In this document: piece by piece, positions 49,406-61,653 of the stretch
Layout of the letters: each line of letters opens with the position of its first letter
Numbering within the stretch: position 1 is the stretch's first letter
Source: CBCXTT01 sp965178295
GTDB lineage: Bacteria; Pseudomonadota; Alphaproteobacteria; UBA7879
DNA length: 64,000 bases
Assembly: GCA_965178295.1 (NCBI GenBank)
Contig: CBCXTT010000005.1
Location: 186,001-250,000 of the forward strand
Direction: 5' to 3'
Made by a program: the position numbers and the translations under genes
Notes under the pieces: generated by a model
Seen by the model: only the letters and a program-made list of their open reading frames with translations
Databases searched by the model: none
What the model was told of the DNA's origin: nothing

Positions 49406-49434
49406 TTGACAGAAAATGCCTCTCTATGTTACCC
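49406..49434 (+). promoter_or_regulatory. Possible promoter of tRNA-Ala and alaS
   Basis: A perfect TTGACA (49406-49411) lies 40 bases before tRNA-Ala. At a 17-base spacing the -10 position reads TTACCC, a weak match; TATGTT nearby is a better box but too close. A promoter here is plausible from position. Confidence 0.4.
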
Positions 49435-49451
49435 GTAAATCAAATCTTGAT

Positions 49452-49527
49452 GGGGGTGTAGCTCAGATGGGAGAGCGCCTGCCTTGCACGCAGGAGGTCA
49501 TCGGTTCGATCCCGTTCACCTCCACCA
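49452..49527 (+). tRNA. tRNA-Ala (anticodon TGC)
   Basis: A 76-base cloverleaf: acceptor GGGGGTG with CACCTCC, which includes the G3-U70 pair read by alanyl-tRNA synthetase; anticodon stem CCTGC/GCAGG with loop CTTGCAC (anticodon TGC); T-loop GGTTCGATCCC; encoded ACCA end. In most bacteria this tRNA lies in the 16S-23S spacer; here it stands 91 bases before alaS. Confidence 0.97.
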
Positions 49528-49617
49528 TCTTCTTCGAAGAATTATCTTCTATTTTTCGCGCATACCCTATATAAGTGTTAATAGTTTTAATGTATTTAAC
49601 TTTTGTATGGTGTTTTA

Positions 49618-52237
49618 ATGCAGATGGGCGACATTCGCGGTACATTCCTATCGTATTTTCAATCCAATGGTCATGAAGTGGTTCCTTCGAGCCCGCTAAT
49701 TCCCCGCAATGATCCTACACTGCTTTTTGTGAATGCAGGAATGGTGCCATTTAAAAATGTTTTTATAGGGGCTGAAAAGGGCGTGTACGCTCGTGTAGCC
49801 TCTGCCCAAAAGTGTGTGCGGGCTGGGGGAAAACATAACGATCTTGATAATGTAGGCTATACTGCCCGCCACCACACCTTTTTTGAGATGTTAGGTAATT
49901 TCTCATTTGGCGACTATTTCAAAGAAAAGGCTATTTATCTTGCCTGGAATTTATTGATAAAAGATTTTGGCGTTAATGCGCAACAACTTCTTGTCACACA
50001 TTATGTTGATGACCTTGAAACACGAGCGCTTTGGAAGAAAATATCAGGCCTACCTGATGAGAAAATTATCTCTATTTCTACAAACGATAATTTTTGGTTT
50101 ATGGGAAATATGGGCCCCTGTGGTCCCTGTACAGAGATTTTTTATGATCATGGGGCGCATGTTGAAGGTGGCCCTCCAGGTTCTGCAAATGAATCTGGGG
50201 ATCGATTTGTTGAGATATGGAATATCGTCTTTATGCAATATGAACAGCACGCAGATGGAGCGCGCACGCATTTGCCAAAACCATGTGTAGATACGGGCAT
50301 GGGACTGGAACGTATGACAGCTGTGATGCAAGGTGGATTTGATAACTATGACATACAGCTTATGCGAATCTTAATAACGGCATCTGCTGATTATACAAGT
50401 ACAGCTCCAGAGGGGCCACACAGTGTATCGCATCGTGTGATTGCAGATCATTTACGCTCTATGTGCTTTCTCATTGCAGATGGTGTGTTACCGAGCAATG
50501 AAGGACGCGGGTATGTTTTGAGGCGGATTATGCGGCGCGCCATGCGTTATGCGCATTTGACGGGGTACAAAGATTTGTTACTACCTAAGCTTGTTCCATT
50601 GTTAGTCACACAAATGGGGAACGCGTACCCAGAGTTAAGGAGCGCAGAGAAGTTAATGATAGAAACATTGTCAGAAGAAGAAATACGTTTTCAATATACC
50701 CTGGAAAAGGGGCTTGCTTTTTTAGAAGATGCACAGAAAGATTTACGGGAGGGAGATACACTATCTGGGCATGTGGCATTCAAGTTATACGATACATATG
50801 GCTTTCCCTTGGATCTCACACATGATGCGCTTCGGCGTCAAAAGATTCAGATCGATACAGATGAATTTCATGTTGCTATGCAAGCACAGCGCTCAGCAGC
50901 GCGAGCGGCTTGGAAAGGTTCAGGTGATACGGCATGTAATCATATTTGGTTTGATGCCGAAGCAGCACATGGGGCAACAGAATTTCTTGGCTATAGCACA
51001 GATAATGCAGAAGGTCACGTCCTAAGTATAGTGCAGAATGATTCTGTGGTTGATATGGTGTCGATCGGAGATACAGCTTATGTTGTCACAAATAAAACCC
51101 CTTTTTATGCCGAATCTGGTGGTCAAGTTGGTGATACTGGAACTTGGATAAAGACGGACATGCAATTGCAAGTTGTGGACACAAAAAAGGTGATAGGCGG
51201 ACTTTATGTGCATAAAGTTATTGTTATTTTGGGCGCATTAAGTGTGGGAGACACTGTGGAAATGCGTGTAGACAAGTTACGACGCCAGTCTATTCAGGCA
51301 AATCACTCGGCAACACACCTTTTGCATGCGGCGCTACGCGCGTTATTTGGGGTGAATGTCGTGCAAAAAGGTTCTCTTGTTACCGAGAAACGCTTGAGAT
51401 TTGATTTTAGTTTTAATCGTAAATTAAGCACAGAAGATTTGCGAGCTCTTGAAAATAAAGTGAACCGTGAGATTTTGTCTAATCTTTCTGTTTCAGTGCG
51501 TTTTATGCCCTATAAAGAAGCTATGGAGCGGGGATTTACAGCCTTGTTTGGCGAAAAATATGACAAAGAAGTGCGTGTCGTTCAAATGGGAAAAGCGACA
51601 TTTTCTGCTGAATTATGTGGCGGCACACACGTCAAGGCAACTGGAGATATAGGTCTTTTTAAAATTATTAGTGAAAATAGTGTATCATCTGGTATCAGGC
51701 GCATTGAAGCTATTACCGGGCAGGGCCTGTTGACGCATTTTAATCAAAAATGTCAAACATTAGAAGATGTGTCAGATCTTTTAAAAACAACACCAGAGAA
51801 CATTCACGACAAGATATCATCTATTCTGGAGCAGCGTAAAAAACTTGAGAAGGAACTGTCGGTGTTGCGACAGCAGAATAGAAAGACGTTCGCAGATGTG
51901 GTGCGACATGATTTGCCGAATGGTGGCGTATTTGAGGCACAAATATTAAAAAGTGTGCCCGTTAAAGATATGCGATCTATGATGGATCAGCAAAAAAAAG
52001 CTATCAAGTCTGGTGTTATTTTGCTTCTTGCAGAAAATGCAGAGAAGGTATCGGGCAATTTTAGGTATCACTTCTGATCTTGTGTTAACGTACCCGGCGC
52101 ATACGTTCATTCAATATGTTGAACAGGCTTTGGGTGCCCAGGGAGGCGGTGGCCGTCCTGATATGGCGCAATGTGGTGGATCTGATGCCTCTTTAATGCC
52201 GAAAGCCATTGAGAGTTTGAGCAAGGCTTTGCTGTAG
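49618..52237 (+). CDS. alaS: Alanine--tRNA ligase, frameshifted near the C-terminus
   Basis: AlaRS charges tRNA-Ala and edits mischarged Ser and Gly. The main frame (49618-52077) holds the class II core (FFEMLGNFSFGDYFKE, GMGLERM), the tRNA-recognition region, and the editing domain with HSATH and CGGTH zinc ligands, then the coiled coil. It then breaks: the frame ends SGNFRYHF and stop, while the rest of the C-Ala domain (ILGITSDLVLTYPAHTF, then GGGGRPDMAQCGG and a normal end at 52237) lies one frame away. Removing one G from GGG at about 52052-52054 restores KVSAILGI. It may be a sequencing error, a recent mutation, or slippage. ATG at 49618 chosen; 49624 is an alternative. Confidence 0.88.
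52050..52062 (+). other. Frameshift site in alaS
   Basis: The local sequence is TCGGGCAATTTTAGG. Dropping one G gives TCG GCA ATT TTA GGT, which translates as SAILG and matches the family pattern KVS..AG/LGIS. Dropping a T from TTTT would also restore the frame as SGNLG, which fits less well. Confidence 0.75.
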
Positions 52238-54342
<2,105 letters not shown>

Positions 54343-54743
54343 CTAGATCGAGAATTGTTAATCCTAACTTTTTACAACATAATCGCAAAGCTCAAAAAAA
54401 TCTTGGGCAACGTCTATTTATACTTTTATCATTAAAAAAAATAAAAAGCACAAATTAACATTACCGGATGATATATACAAAAAGCTATATATCAACGCAC
54501 ATCATCTAACAAATAATCAACCTGATGCAAAGTTATATTAATTTACTCTAAATCAGGCTCACCACCTGTTCTCTCTTCACTTCTCATTGAACACTTCACA
54601 ACTTCTACCCCATCATCCCTACCTTGTCAAATGCATTTTTCCCTTTTTCTTACTTCCCTCTATTTTTCTTGATTTCAGGAATATAGAAAGCACTAGGCTC
54701 TAAATACTGAGTATTGTTGAATTGCATTTTCTTGAGGAAGTGA
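54343..54743. other. 16S leader region and gap to the bc1 operon
   Basis: The 16S leader (54343-54601) is AT-rich and contains an inverted repeat GATATATA/TATATATC (54470-54493). Beyond the promoter about 100 bases lead to the cytochrome c1 stop. No clear terminator for the bc1 operon was seen. Confidence 0.55.
54602..54637 (-). promoter_or_regulatory. Promoter of 16S rRNA
   Basis: On the minus strand AATGCAT runs into TTGACA (54625-54630), then a 17-base spacer and TAGAAG (54602-54607). The elements and the AATGCATTTGACA context equal those of the 23S-5S unit at 22558-22593. The leader to the 16S start is about 260 bases. Confidence 0.8.
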
Positions 54744-55493
54744 TTACTTGACGTCGCTCCAGACAGATTTTTTGACAAAGAATAGTAAAATAAGAAGCAC
54801 AAGTAGGGAGATAAGGATTTGAATGCCTAGTCGTTTACGTTCCTCCATTTCTGGTTCAGAAGCCCATGCTAAAAAAACAGTGACATCATGCGCCATTTGC
54901 TCGAGAGAGGCTTCTGTTCCGTCGCTATAGGACACTTGCCCCTTAACGAGAGGCCTTGGCATAGAGATTTGCCTTCCTGGAAAATAAGGATTGTAATGCT
55001 TTCCAGGATAAATAGTTATGCCTTCAGGCGGTTCTACGTATCCTACTAAAATGGAATATAGATAGTTGGGACCATTGAATCGAGCTTTTGTAATCAAGGA
55101 TAAATCAATAGGATACGATCCTCCATTAGATGAGCGAGCAGCTTGCTCATTGGGGTAAGGCTTGAAAAATAAATCACCTATTTCTGCGGATCGTCTAAAC
55201 ATTTCTCCCGCATCGTTAGGCCCATCTTCTATTTCGTGCTCTGCTGCAATTATTTTTATTTCTTCCTTGGAAAAACCAAGAGCACTTAATTGGCGATAGT
55301 GGATAAGATTAAGGCTGTGACAGGATGAGCAGACTTCTTGAAATATCTGAAATCCCCGTTGTGCGGCTGCACGATCAAAGGTGCCAAAGGGGCCTGAGAA
55401 AGACCAGTTTTGTTTCTTCGGTTGCAGTGCATTCTCTGCAGCAAGAGCGGTTAAGGAAATGAAAATACCTAGAGTAAAGAGAAATTTTCTCAT
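54744..55493 (-). CDS. petC: Cytochrome c1
   Basis: Cytochrome c1 passes electrons from the Rieske protein to soluble cytochrome c in the bc1 complex. The 249-residue protein has a signal peptide (MRKFLFTLGIFISLTALAA), the heme-attachment motif EVCSSCHSLN (C55, C58, H59), SYPIDLSLITKARFNG, a methionine ligand region ISMPRPLVKGQVSY, and a C-terminal membrane anchor (about 220-245). I start at the ATG at 55493, which overlaps the cytochrome b stop by four bases; the open frame runs 25 codons further into cytochrome b. Confidence 0.94.
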   Translation of the reverse strand: MRKFLFTLGIFISLTALAAENALQPKKQNWSFSGPFGTFDRAAAQRGFQIFQEVCSSCHSLNLIHYRQLSALGFSKEEIKIIAAEHEIEDGPNDAGEMFRRSAEIGDLFFKPYPNEQAARSSNGGSYPIDLSLITKARFNGPNYLYSILVGYVEPPEGITIYPGKHYNPYFPGRQISMPRPLVKGQVSYSDGTEASLEQMAHDVTVFLAWASEPEMEERKRLGIQILISLLVLLILLFFVKKSVWSDVK

Positions 55494-56704
55494 TTTTTTT
55501 TCTTCTTTTTCTGCACCGAATCCCAGTGAGCGCTGATAGATTCGGGTACCATGCGGGGTTTTTCCCATCGGCTGACGAAGGGGACAAGTACAAGGAAGAA
55601 AGAAAAATAATAGGCAGTGGCAATTGCGCCAATAACAATGTAATTCCCTTCAAGTGGTGCACTGCCAACCCAACCCAGGATAAGTGTATCAATGACAAAT
55701 GACCAAAAGAGCGCCCGATAAATGGGGCGGAAGGTTAAGCTGCGTACTTTGGCGCCATCAAGCCATGGCATGAAAAACAAGAGCGCAATGGACCCAAACA
55801 TAAAAAGCACACCGAATAATTTATCTGGAATCACTCTTAAAATAGCGTAGAAGGGGAGGAAGTACCACTCTGGCACAATGTGTGGCGGTGTTACTAGAGG
55901 ATTTGCAGGGATATAATTTTCTGGTTCTCCAAAAAAGTTAGGAAAAAAAAACACAACACAAGAAAAGAACGTGAGAAAGATAACCAAACTGAGTAGATCT
56001 TTTGCTGTGTAGTAGGGGTGAAAGGGAATTTCATCTTTGGGTTGCTTAACATCTATCCCAAGTGGATTGTTTGACCCGTGCTTATGCAGTGCCCAGAGGT
56101 GGAGCAAGACAAAGACTACTATAATAAATGGAAGAAAATAGTGAAGAGCAAAAAATCGATTCAAGGTTGGAGCGCCCACAGAAAATCCACCAAGTAGCCA
56201 ATGCAGCAAGTCTTCACCTACAATAGGAATTGCAGTAAATAAGTTGGTGATAACCGTGGCCCCCCAAAAACTCATTTGCCCCCACGGCAGAACATAGCCC
56301 ATAAAGGCCGTAGCCATCATAATAAAGAAAATGATAACTCCTAAAATCCATAAAAGTTCACGCGGAGCTTTGTAAGATCCATAATATAGGCTTCGGAAAA
56401 TATGCAGATAGACAAGAATGAAGAGCATAGAGGCGCCATTCATGTGGATATAGCGAATCAGCCACCCGAAATTAACATCGCGCATAATGCGTTCAATGCT
56501 TGAAAAGGCAAATTGTGGATTGGGATCATAATGCATAGCTAGAAAAATACCGCTCATCATCAAGATAACAAGCGTAATGCTAGCTAGAGATCCAAAAGTC
56601 CATAGATAATTTAGATTTTTAGGGGTTTTATAGTCGACAAAATTGTTCTTCACAAAGCTAAAAATGGGTAGGCGATGATCAATCCAATGGAACAAAACAT
56701 TCAT
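55490..56704 (-). CDS. petB: Cytochrome b of the bc1 complex
   Basis: Cytochrome b is the membrane core of complex III and holds the two b hemes and quinol sites. The 404-residue protein has eight or more membrane segments, paired histidines in RYIHMNGASMLFILVYLHIF and LHYFLPFIIVVFVLLHLW, GYVLPWGQMSFWGATVITNL and the PEWY motif in VPEWYFLPFYAILR. The C-terminus is a lysine run. It lies 10 bases after the Rieske gene, in the standard petABC order. Confidence 0.97.
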   Translation of the reverse strand: MNVLFHWIDHRLPIFSFVKNNFVDYKTPKNLNYLWTFGSLASITLVILMMSGIFLAMHYDPNPQFAFSSIERIMRDVNFGWLIRYIHMNGASMLFILVYLHIFRSLYYGSYKAPRELLWILGVIIFFIMMATAFMGYVLPWGQMSFWGATVITNLFTAIPIVGEDLLHWLLGGFSVGAPTLNRFFALHYFLPFIIVVFVLLHLWALHKHGSNNPLGIDVKQPKDEIPFHPYYTAKDLLSLVIFLTFFSCVVFFFPNFFGEPENYIPANPLVTPPHIVPEWYFLPFYAILRVIPDKLFGVLFMFGSIALLFFMPWLDGAKVRSLTFRPIYRALFWSFVIDTLILGWVGSAPLEGNYIVIGAIATAYYFSFFLVLVPFVSRWEKPRMVPESISAHWDSVQKKKKKK

Positions 56705-56713
56705 TGTCAGGCC

Positions 56714-57259
56714 TTACACCTCTCCGATACGAATCATGGTATCATTCAAAAATTTATAAGGAGGCACAGCTAGGTTTGTCGGAGCGGGCCCTTTTCGGAT
56801 ACGACCGGATGTATCAAATTGGGAGCCGTGGCAAGGACAAATCCACCCACCAAACTCCCCCCGTTCTTCTGTAGGTTTTTGGCCCAGTGGTACGCAACCT
56901 AAGTGTGTGCAGATACCGAGAATGACGAGCCATTCCGGTTTTTGTGCACGCTTATAATCAGCCTCTGGATCGGGCATATCTTTTAAGGAGACACGCTCCG
57001 CGTTTTGGATTTCTTCAGCGGTGCGGTGACGAATAAATACAGGCTTACCTTGCCAGATAACGGTAATAGATGAGCCTACCGGAATAGCATCCAGACTGAT
57101 ATCAGCGGTTGCGTGAGCGAGCGTGTCAGCTGCAGGGTTCATACTATCTATAAATGGCCATAGCATTTTTGCGCCCACAACACTGCCAACGGCACCAGTG
57201 GTTAGATATAGGAAATCGCGCCTTGATATATTATTATTCTTATTATTATTTGTGGACAT
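56714..57259 (-). CDS. petA: Rieske iron-sulfur protein of the bc1 complex
   Basis: The Rieske protein moves electrons from quinol to cytochrome c1. The 181-residue protein starts with a twin-arginine signal (ISRRDFLYLTTGAVGSVVGA) that stays as the membrane anchor, and has the cluster motifs CTHLGCVP and CPCHGSQFD (two Cys, two His, with the bridging Cys pair). The N-terminal NNNKNNN run is odd but harmless. It is the first gene of petABC. GGGGGA before the ATG may serve as ribosome site. Confidence 0.97.
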   Translation of the reverse strand: MSTNNNKNNNISRRDFLYLTTGAVGSVVGAKMLWPFIDSMNPAADTLAHATADISLDAIPVGSSITVIWQGKPVFIRHRTAEEIQNAERVSLKDMPDPEADYKRAQKPEWLVILGICTHLGCVPLGQKPTEERGEFGGWICPCHGSQFDTSGRIRKGPAPTNLAVPPYKFLNDTMIRIGEV

Positions 57260-58361
57260 TTTTTAGATATCCCCCATTTTCCTATTTCTCTTTTTCCAAC
57301 TCATTGATACACATTTTTTCAAAAATGGCTAGGAATTATTTTGCATGCACATGCTGGCGTGAGGCCCAATCATAAGGGGGTAATTGATGTATTTTTCTGT
57401 AATTTTTTATGATAGAGATTTCGTGAAGTTACAAAACATCTACTTCATGTATCGAATTCCATGCCTGCAGAATATTAATGTGCGCCATATCTTCTGTAAG
57501 TAGCTGGACCGGAAAACACTGGTCATTGCTTAACAATCCTGAATGTAATCACGTAGCCTTTATTTTTGGATGCACTTATTTTTAGCATGTTGAGGGCAGC
57601 GAAACGGCTTCAATCTATGCTGCCTGTCTAGATGTTTCTAGTGCAACTTTTGATATATTTTCTTTCCTATACTGTTGTTCTAGACTCTGGGATGGAGATT
57701 ATTATCTGGATTCTGAGGTACCGGATAATAGAGGTTTTTCTATTATGACGTTGGCAAGATCTTGTCTTGCTTACTGTGTTTTTCCATTACTTAATCCCTT
57801 TAAAGTATGCCAGGTTTCGATCTAACACAAGTTTCCAAAGGATTGGACAGATCATAGTCTAAATTTGCAAATTATCCAAGACATTCGTGTACGCGTCATA
57901 TGCATTCCGCTGTTCATTTCATAAGTGTATTATGAGCAGCGTAGTGGGTTATTTGTGCAACAAGCTTAGTGATATTTTGAAGAGATTTTGTATGTCTTTT
58001 TCGCTTATGCTCAAGGAGGCGGATGTTGTGAAGAAAGGGTTGGACGCATGCATTCTGGCTTCTGATAAGAAACCTTCTGGAGGAAACAGTATTCTTGGAG
58101 GAAAGTTATGACTACAATGTCTTGTCAACGCTTAAACCCGTATGATCTGGAGTTGTGCAGACTCTAGCCTAGTTACCGACGGGGTAAGGAGAGGCTTGTC
58201 ACCCTTGATACGACGCTTTGGCGATCGTTTTCTGCCATATCTTTTGAAATATCTATTCTATTTGGCCTGAAGAGTAGCGAACGGAGAGGACAGATTGAAT
58301 TTTGAGATTAGTTATTACGTTTTTTCAAATGATAAGTTGGTTCCTGTTTAATACTAGAAGA
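57260..58361. other. 1.1-kb gene-poor region with unrecognised fragments
   Basis: No intact gene. A plus-strand frame of about 78 codons without start (about 57589-57824; YAACLDVSSATFDIFSFLYC, then WDGDYYLDSEVPDNRGFSIM) ends at TAA. Another at 57887-58111 ends KKGLDACILASDKKPSGGNS. Both read like decayed protein but match nothing I know. Confidence 0.4.
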
Positions 58362-60329
58362 CTATTGTTCCTTTTCTAGGATGCGCAAAGCATCACGCTT
58401 TTGAGCCGCACATTCGAAATCAAGATCAGCTGCTGCTCGATGCATTTCTTGTTCAAGCTTTTTTATTGCTTGTTTTCGCTCTACACCTGTTAAATTACGT
58501 GTATCTTTATCGATTGTGATATGATCTGTTGAGAACAGATTGCCTAAGCTATCTGTGATTCTTTTGTCAACTGATGCGGGTATGATGCCATTTATGCGAT
58601 TAAATTCCCTCTGTTTTGAACGACGTCTTTCTGTTTCATTTAATGCCTCTCGCATAGCCTCCGTCATAGTGTTAGCGTACAGAATAGCTTTTCCCTTAGA
58701 ATTGCGCGCAGCACGTCCTATGGTTTGGATGAGAGATACTTTAGAGCGTAAGTATCCAGATTTATCTGCATCTAAAATAGCGACTAGGGCGCATTCAGGT
58801 ATATCAAGCCCTTCGCGGAGTAAGTTGATTCCCACCAAAACGTCAAATATACCGAGTCTGAGATCTCGAATAATTTCGATGCGCTCTAGTGTGTCTACGT
58901 CTGAATGTATGTAGCGCACTTGCAGCCCAACATCATTTAGGTACTCTGTTAAGGATTCAGCCATTTTTTTTGTGAGCGTTGTAACGAGCACGCGTTGGTT
59001 TTGTCGCTTGCATAGTAGCGATTCATGAATCAAGTCATCTACTTGGTCGGTAGCGGAGCGCACCTCAGCGACAGGATCAAGTAGGCCAGTAGGGCGAATG
59101 ACTTGCTCTGCAACCATACCCTGTGTTTGCTCAAGTTCCCACGCGCTAGGTGTTGCAGATATAAAGATAGTTTGAGGTCGCATCGCATCCCACTCGGTGA
59201 ATTTTAGAGGACGATTATCTTTGCATGCAGGTAGTCTAAAGCCATAATCTGAAAGATTTTTCTTTCGAGCGGCATCTCCCTGGTACATACCGTTAAGCTG
59301 TGGAATAGAAATATGGCTTTCATCCACAAAAACCAAGCTCTCTTTTGGCAGATATTCAAAAAGTGTAGGTGGTGGTTCACCGGATAAGCGGCCAGAGAGA
59401 TAACGAGAATAGTTTTCAATGCCTGCACATGAACCTGTTGTGCTCATCATTTCAAGGTCAAATGTGACGCGTTCTCTAATGCGCTGTGCTTCCAGAGGCT
59501 TATTATTTTTCTCAAAATACGCAATACGTTTCTTCAGGTCTTGCCGAATCTCTTGCATTGCCTTACGTACGGTGGGCATGGGGGTGACATAGTGGCTATT
59601 CGGATAGATTGTAATATTGTTTAGATTGCCTACACGCTTGCCTGTGGTTGGATCTATTTCCTGAATAGATTCGATCTCATCTCCAAAAAATGACAGACGA
59701 ATACTATGATTTTCCTGATGAGATGGAAAAATCTCAACGATGTCCCCTCTAATGCGAAATGTGCCTCGAGTGAACGTTATGTCATTGCGCGTATACTGAC
59801 ATGATACAAGTTGGCCTTGAAGATCTTGAAGCTTTATTGTCAACCCCCTATACAATGGGATTGTCATCTCACTATAAAACGCAACACTCCCAATGCCGTA
59901 AATACAAGAAACACTGGCAATAATGAGAACATCCTTTCGTTCTAGCAAGGCACGGGTCGCTGAATGGCGCATTCGATCTAGTTGGTCATTAATGGAAGAT
60001 TCTTTTTCAATGTACGTATTGTTGCGAGGAACGTACGCTTCTGGCTGATAATAGTCATAGTACGAGACAAAATATTCAACTGCATTCTCTGGGAAGAAAC
60101 TTCTCATCTCTTCATAAAGCTGGGCGGCGAGGGTCTTATTGGGGGCAAGAATAATGCTGGGGCGTTGTATGCGTGCAATTACGTGTGCCATTGTGAAGGT
60201 TTTTCCTGACCCCGTAACCCCCAACAAAACTTGGTTTTGAGCACCTCTTTGTACGCCTTGAACAAGGACATCAATTGCTGCCGGTTGGTCACCGGCGGGA
60301 GAAAAGTTTGCGTGGAGTTTAAAAGTCAT
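58362..60329 (-). CDS. uvrB: Excinuclease ABC subunit B
   Basis: UvrB is the damage-verifying helicase of nucleotide excision repair. The 655-residue protein has Walker A LLGVTGSGKTFTMAHV near residue 38, the beta-hairpin YYDYYQPEAYVP that probes the lesion, ASVSCIYGIG, DESHISIPQL with Walker B, the helicase segments TTLTKKMAESLTEYL and GINLLREGLDIPE, QTIGRAARN, and a C-terminal UvrC-binding UVR motif. It begins 7 bases after the nupC-like gene, so it is probably co-transcribed; no SOS box precedes it. Confidence 0.97.
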   Translation of the reverse strand: MTFKLHANFSPAGDQPAAIDVLVQGVQRGAQNQVLLGVTGSGKTFTMAHVIARIQRPSIILAPNKTLAAQLYEEMRSFFPENAVEYFVSYYDYYQPEAYVPRNNTYIEKESSINDQLDRMRHSATRALLERKDVLIIASVSCIYGIGSVAFYSEMTIPLYRGLTIKLQDLQGQLVSCQYTRNDITFTRGTFRIRGDIVEIFPSHQENHSIRLSFFGDEIESIQEIDPTTGKRVGNLNNITIYPNSHYVTPMPTVRKAMQEIRQDLKKRIAYFEKNNKPLEAQRIRERVTFDLEMMSTTGSCAGIENYSRYLSGRLSGEPPPTLFEYLPKESLVFVDESHISIPQLNGMYQGDAARKKNLSDYGFRLPACKDNRPLKFTEWDAMRPQTIFISATPSAWELEQTQGMVAEQVIRPTGLLDPVAEVRSATDQVDDLIHESLLCKRQNQRVLVTTLTKKMAESLTEYLNDVGLQVRYIHSDVDTLERIEIIRDLRLGIFDVLVGINLLREGLDIPECALVAILDADKSGYLRSKVSLIQTIGRAARNSKGKAILYANTMTEAMREALNETERRRSKQREFNRINGIIPASVDKRITDSLGNLFSTDHITIDKDTRNLTGVERKQAIKKLEQEMHRAAADLDFECAAQKRDALRILEKEQ

Positions 60330-60335
60330 CTACAC

Positions 60336-61592
60336 CTATTGCATGAGCTCCAAGATAATGCCCACAATCGTTCCACTTAAGCATGAGGCCATGGTGCCTG
60401 AAATAAGGGCCTTATATCCCAGGCTAATCACTTCTAAACGCTTTTCAGGCACAATTCCCCCAATGCCACCGATTAAAATTCCGATACTGCTGATGTTAGC
60501 AAATCCACACAGCGCATAAGTTAAAATCACACGACTGTGGTCAGATAATTTCTCTGCAGGCACGTTAGACAATTCTTTGTAGGCATACATTTCGTTCAAA
60601 ATTGTTTTGATGCCTAACAAGCTGCCTGCTTGCCCTGCTTCTTCCCAGGGTATGCCCATGAGCCAGGCGACGGGTGACATTACGTAGCCTAAGATACGTT
60701 GTAATGTAATGGGCGCACCATCAAAAGGTGGAACGCATCCAAAAATAATATTGACAAGGGTGACAAGTGCAATAAATACCATCAACATGGCAATAATATT
60801 TAAAAACAAAGATAGCCCCTCTCTTGTGCCCCTGGACAATGCATCCATTGAACTTGAAAAATTATAAGGTACAACAGTTTGGCCGGACGTTTCATGCGCA
60901 TAGGGAATGATGATGCGGGAGAGTAAGATGGCGCTTGGAATATTAATAACTGAGGCTGCAATCATGTGTGTTAAGACGTTGGGAATTGTGTTGCCTAGAA
61001 TTGCTGCATAAATCGCTAAAATACTTCCAGATGTTGTGGCAAATCCGAGGGTCATAACAGTGAATATTTCTCCGCGTGACATCTCATTAAGGTATGGACG
61101 AATTAAAAGAGGAGCCTCAGTTTGGCCTAGAAACATCTTTGCACTACTGCACACACCTAAAGCACCACCGACGCCTAATGTCACTTTAAAGAAGCAGGAG
61201 AAGGCTTTGACAATAATGGGAAGGATGCGCCAGTGAAACAAGAGCATGGAAAGTGCGCTGACAACAATAATCATCGGCAACGCCTGGTAAGCAAAAACAA
61301 ACATGTTATGGGGCGTTTCAATGGAAAATGGGGCGTTTCCACCACCTAGATACCCAAACACAAACGAGGTACCAGAAATTGTCGCTTCACGCAGGGAAGT
61401 GACCCCATTTCCCACCCATTGAAAGACCGTGCGCATAGGGGGAAATTTGAGAATGAGAACAGCCAGAGCGATACTTAGAAACAAGCCTTTTATGAGGAGG
61501 AGCACTTTAACGCCGCGCCTGTTTTCACTGATTGCCCAAGCAAAGCCTATAAAGCACAAGACTCCTAAGATCCCTTGATTTGCTAGCATCAT
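60336..61592 (-). CDS. nupC: Concentrative nucleoside transporter, NupC family
   Basis: CNT proteins import nucleosides with sodium or protons. The 418-residue membrane protein has the family blocks FVFGYLGGGNAPF, FAYQALPMIIVVSALSMLLF, SAKMFLGQTEAPLLIRPYL around residue 150 (nucleoside site), LGFATTSGSILAIYAAILG, GTREGLSLFLNIIAMLMVFIAL and YALCGFANISSIGILIGGIG. All motifs look intact. In a reduced genome lacking purF near cvpA, import of host nucleosides is a sensible role, but this link is inference. Confidence 0.92.
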   Translation of the reverse strand: MMLANQGILGVLCFIGFAWAISENRRGVKVLLLIKGLFLSIALAVLILKFPPMRTVFQWVGNGVTSLREATISGTSFVFGYLGGGNAPFSIETPHNMFVFAYQALPMIIVVSALSMLLFHWRILPIIVKAFSCFFKVTLGVGGALGVCSSAKMFLGQTEAPLLIRPYLNEMSRGEIFTVMTLGFATTSGSILAIYAAILGNTIPNVLTHMIAASVINIPSAILLSRIIIPYAHETSGQTVVPYNFSSSMDALSRGTREGLSLFLNIIAMLMVFIALVTLVNIIFGCVPPFDGAPITLQRILGYVMSPVAWLMGIPWEEAGQAGSLLGIKTILNEMYAYKELSNVPAEKLSDHSRVILTYALCGFANISSIGILIGGIGGIVPEKRLEVISLGYKALISGTMASCLSGTIVGIILELMQ

Positions 61593-61653
61593 GCACCATC
61601 TCCTTCAAATTTTACATCCAAGGGTGACTCGTTTTTTTTAAAAGGTCAAGATC

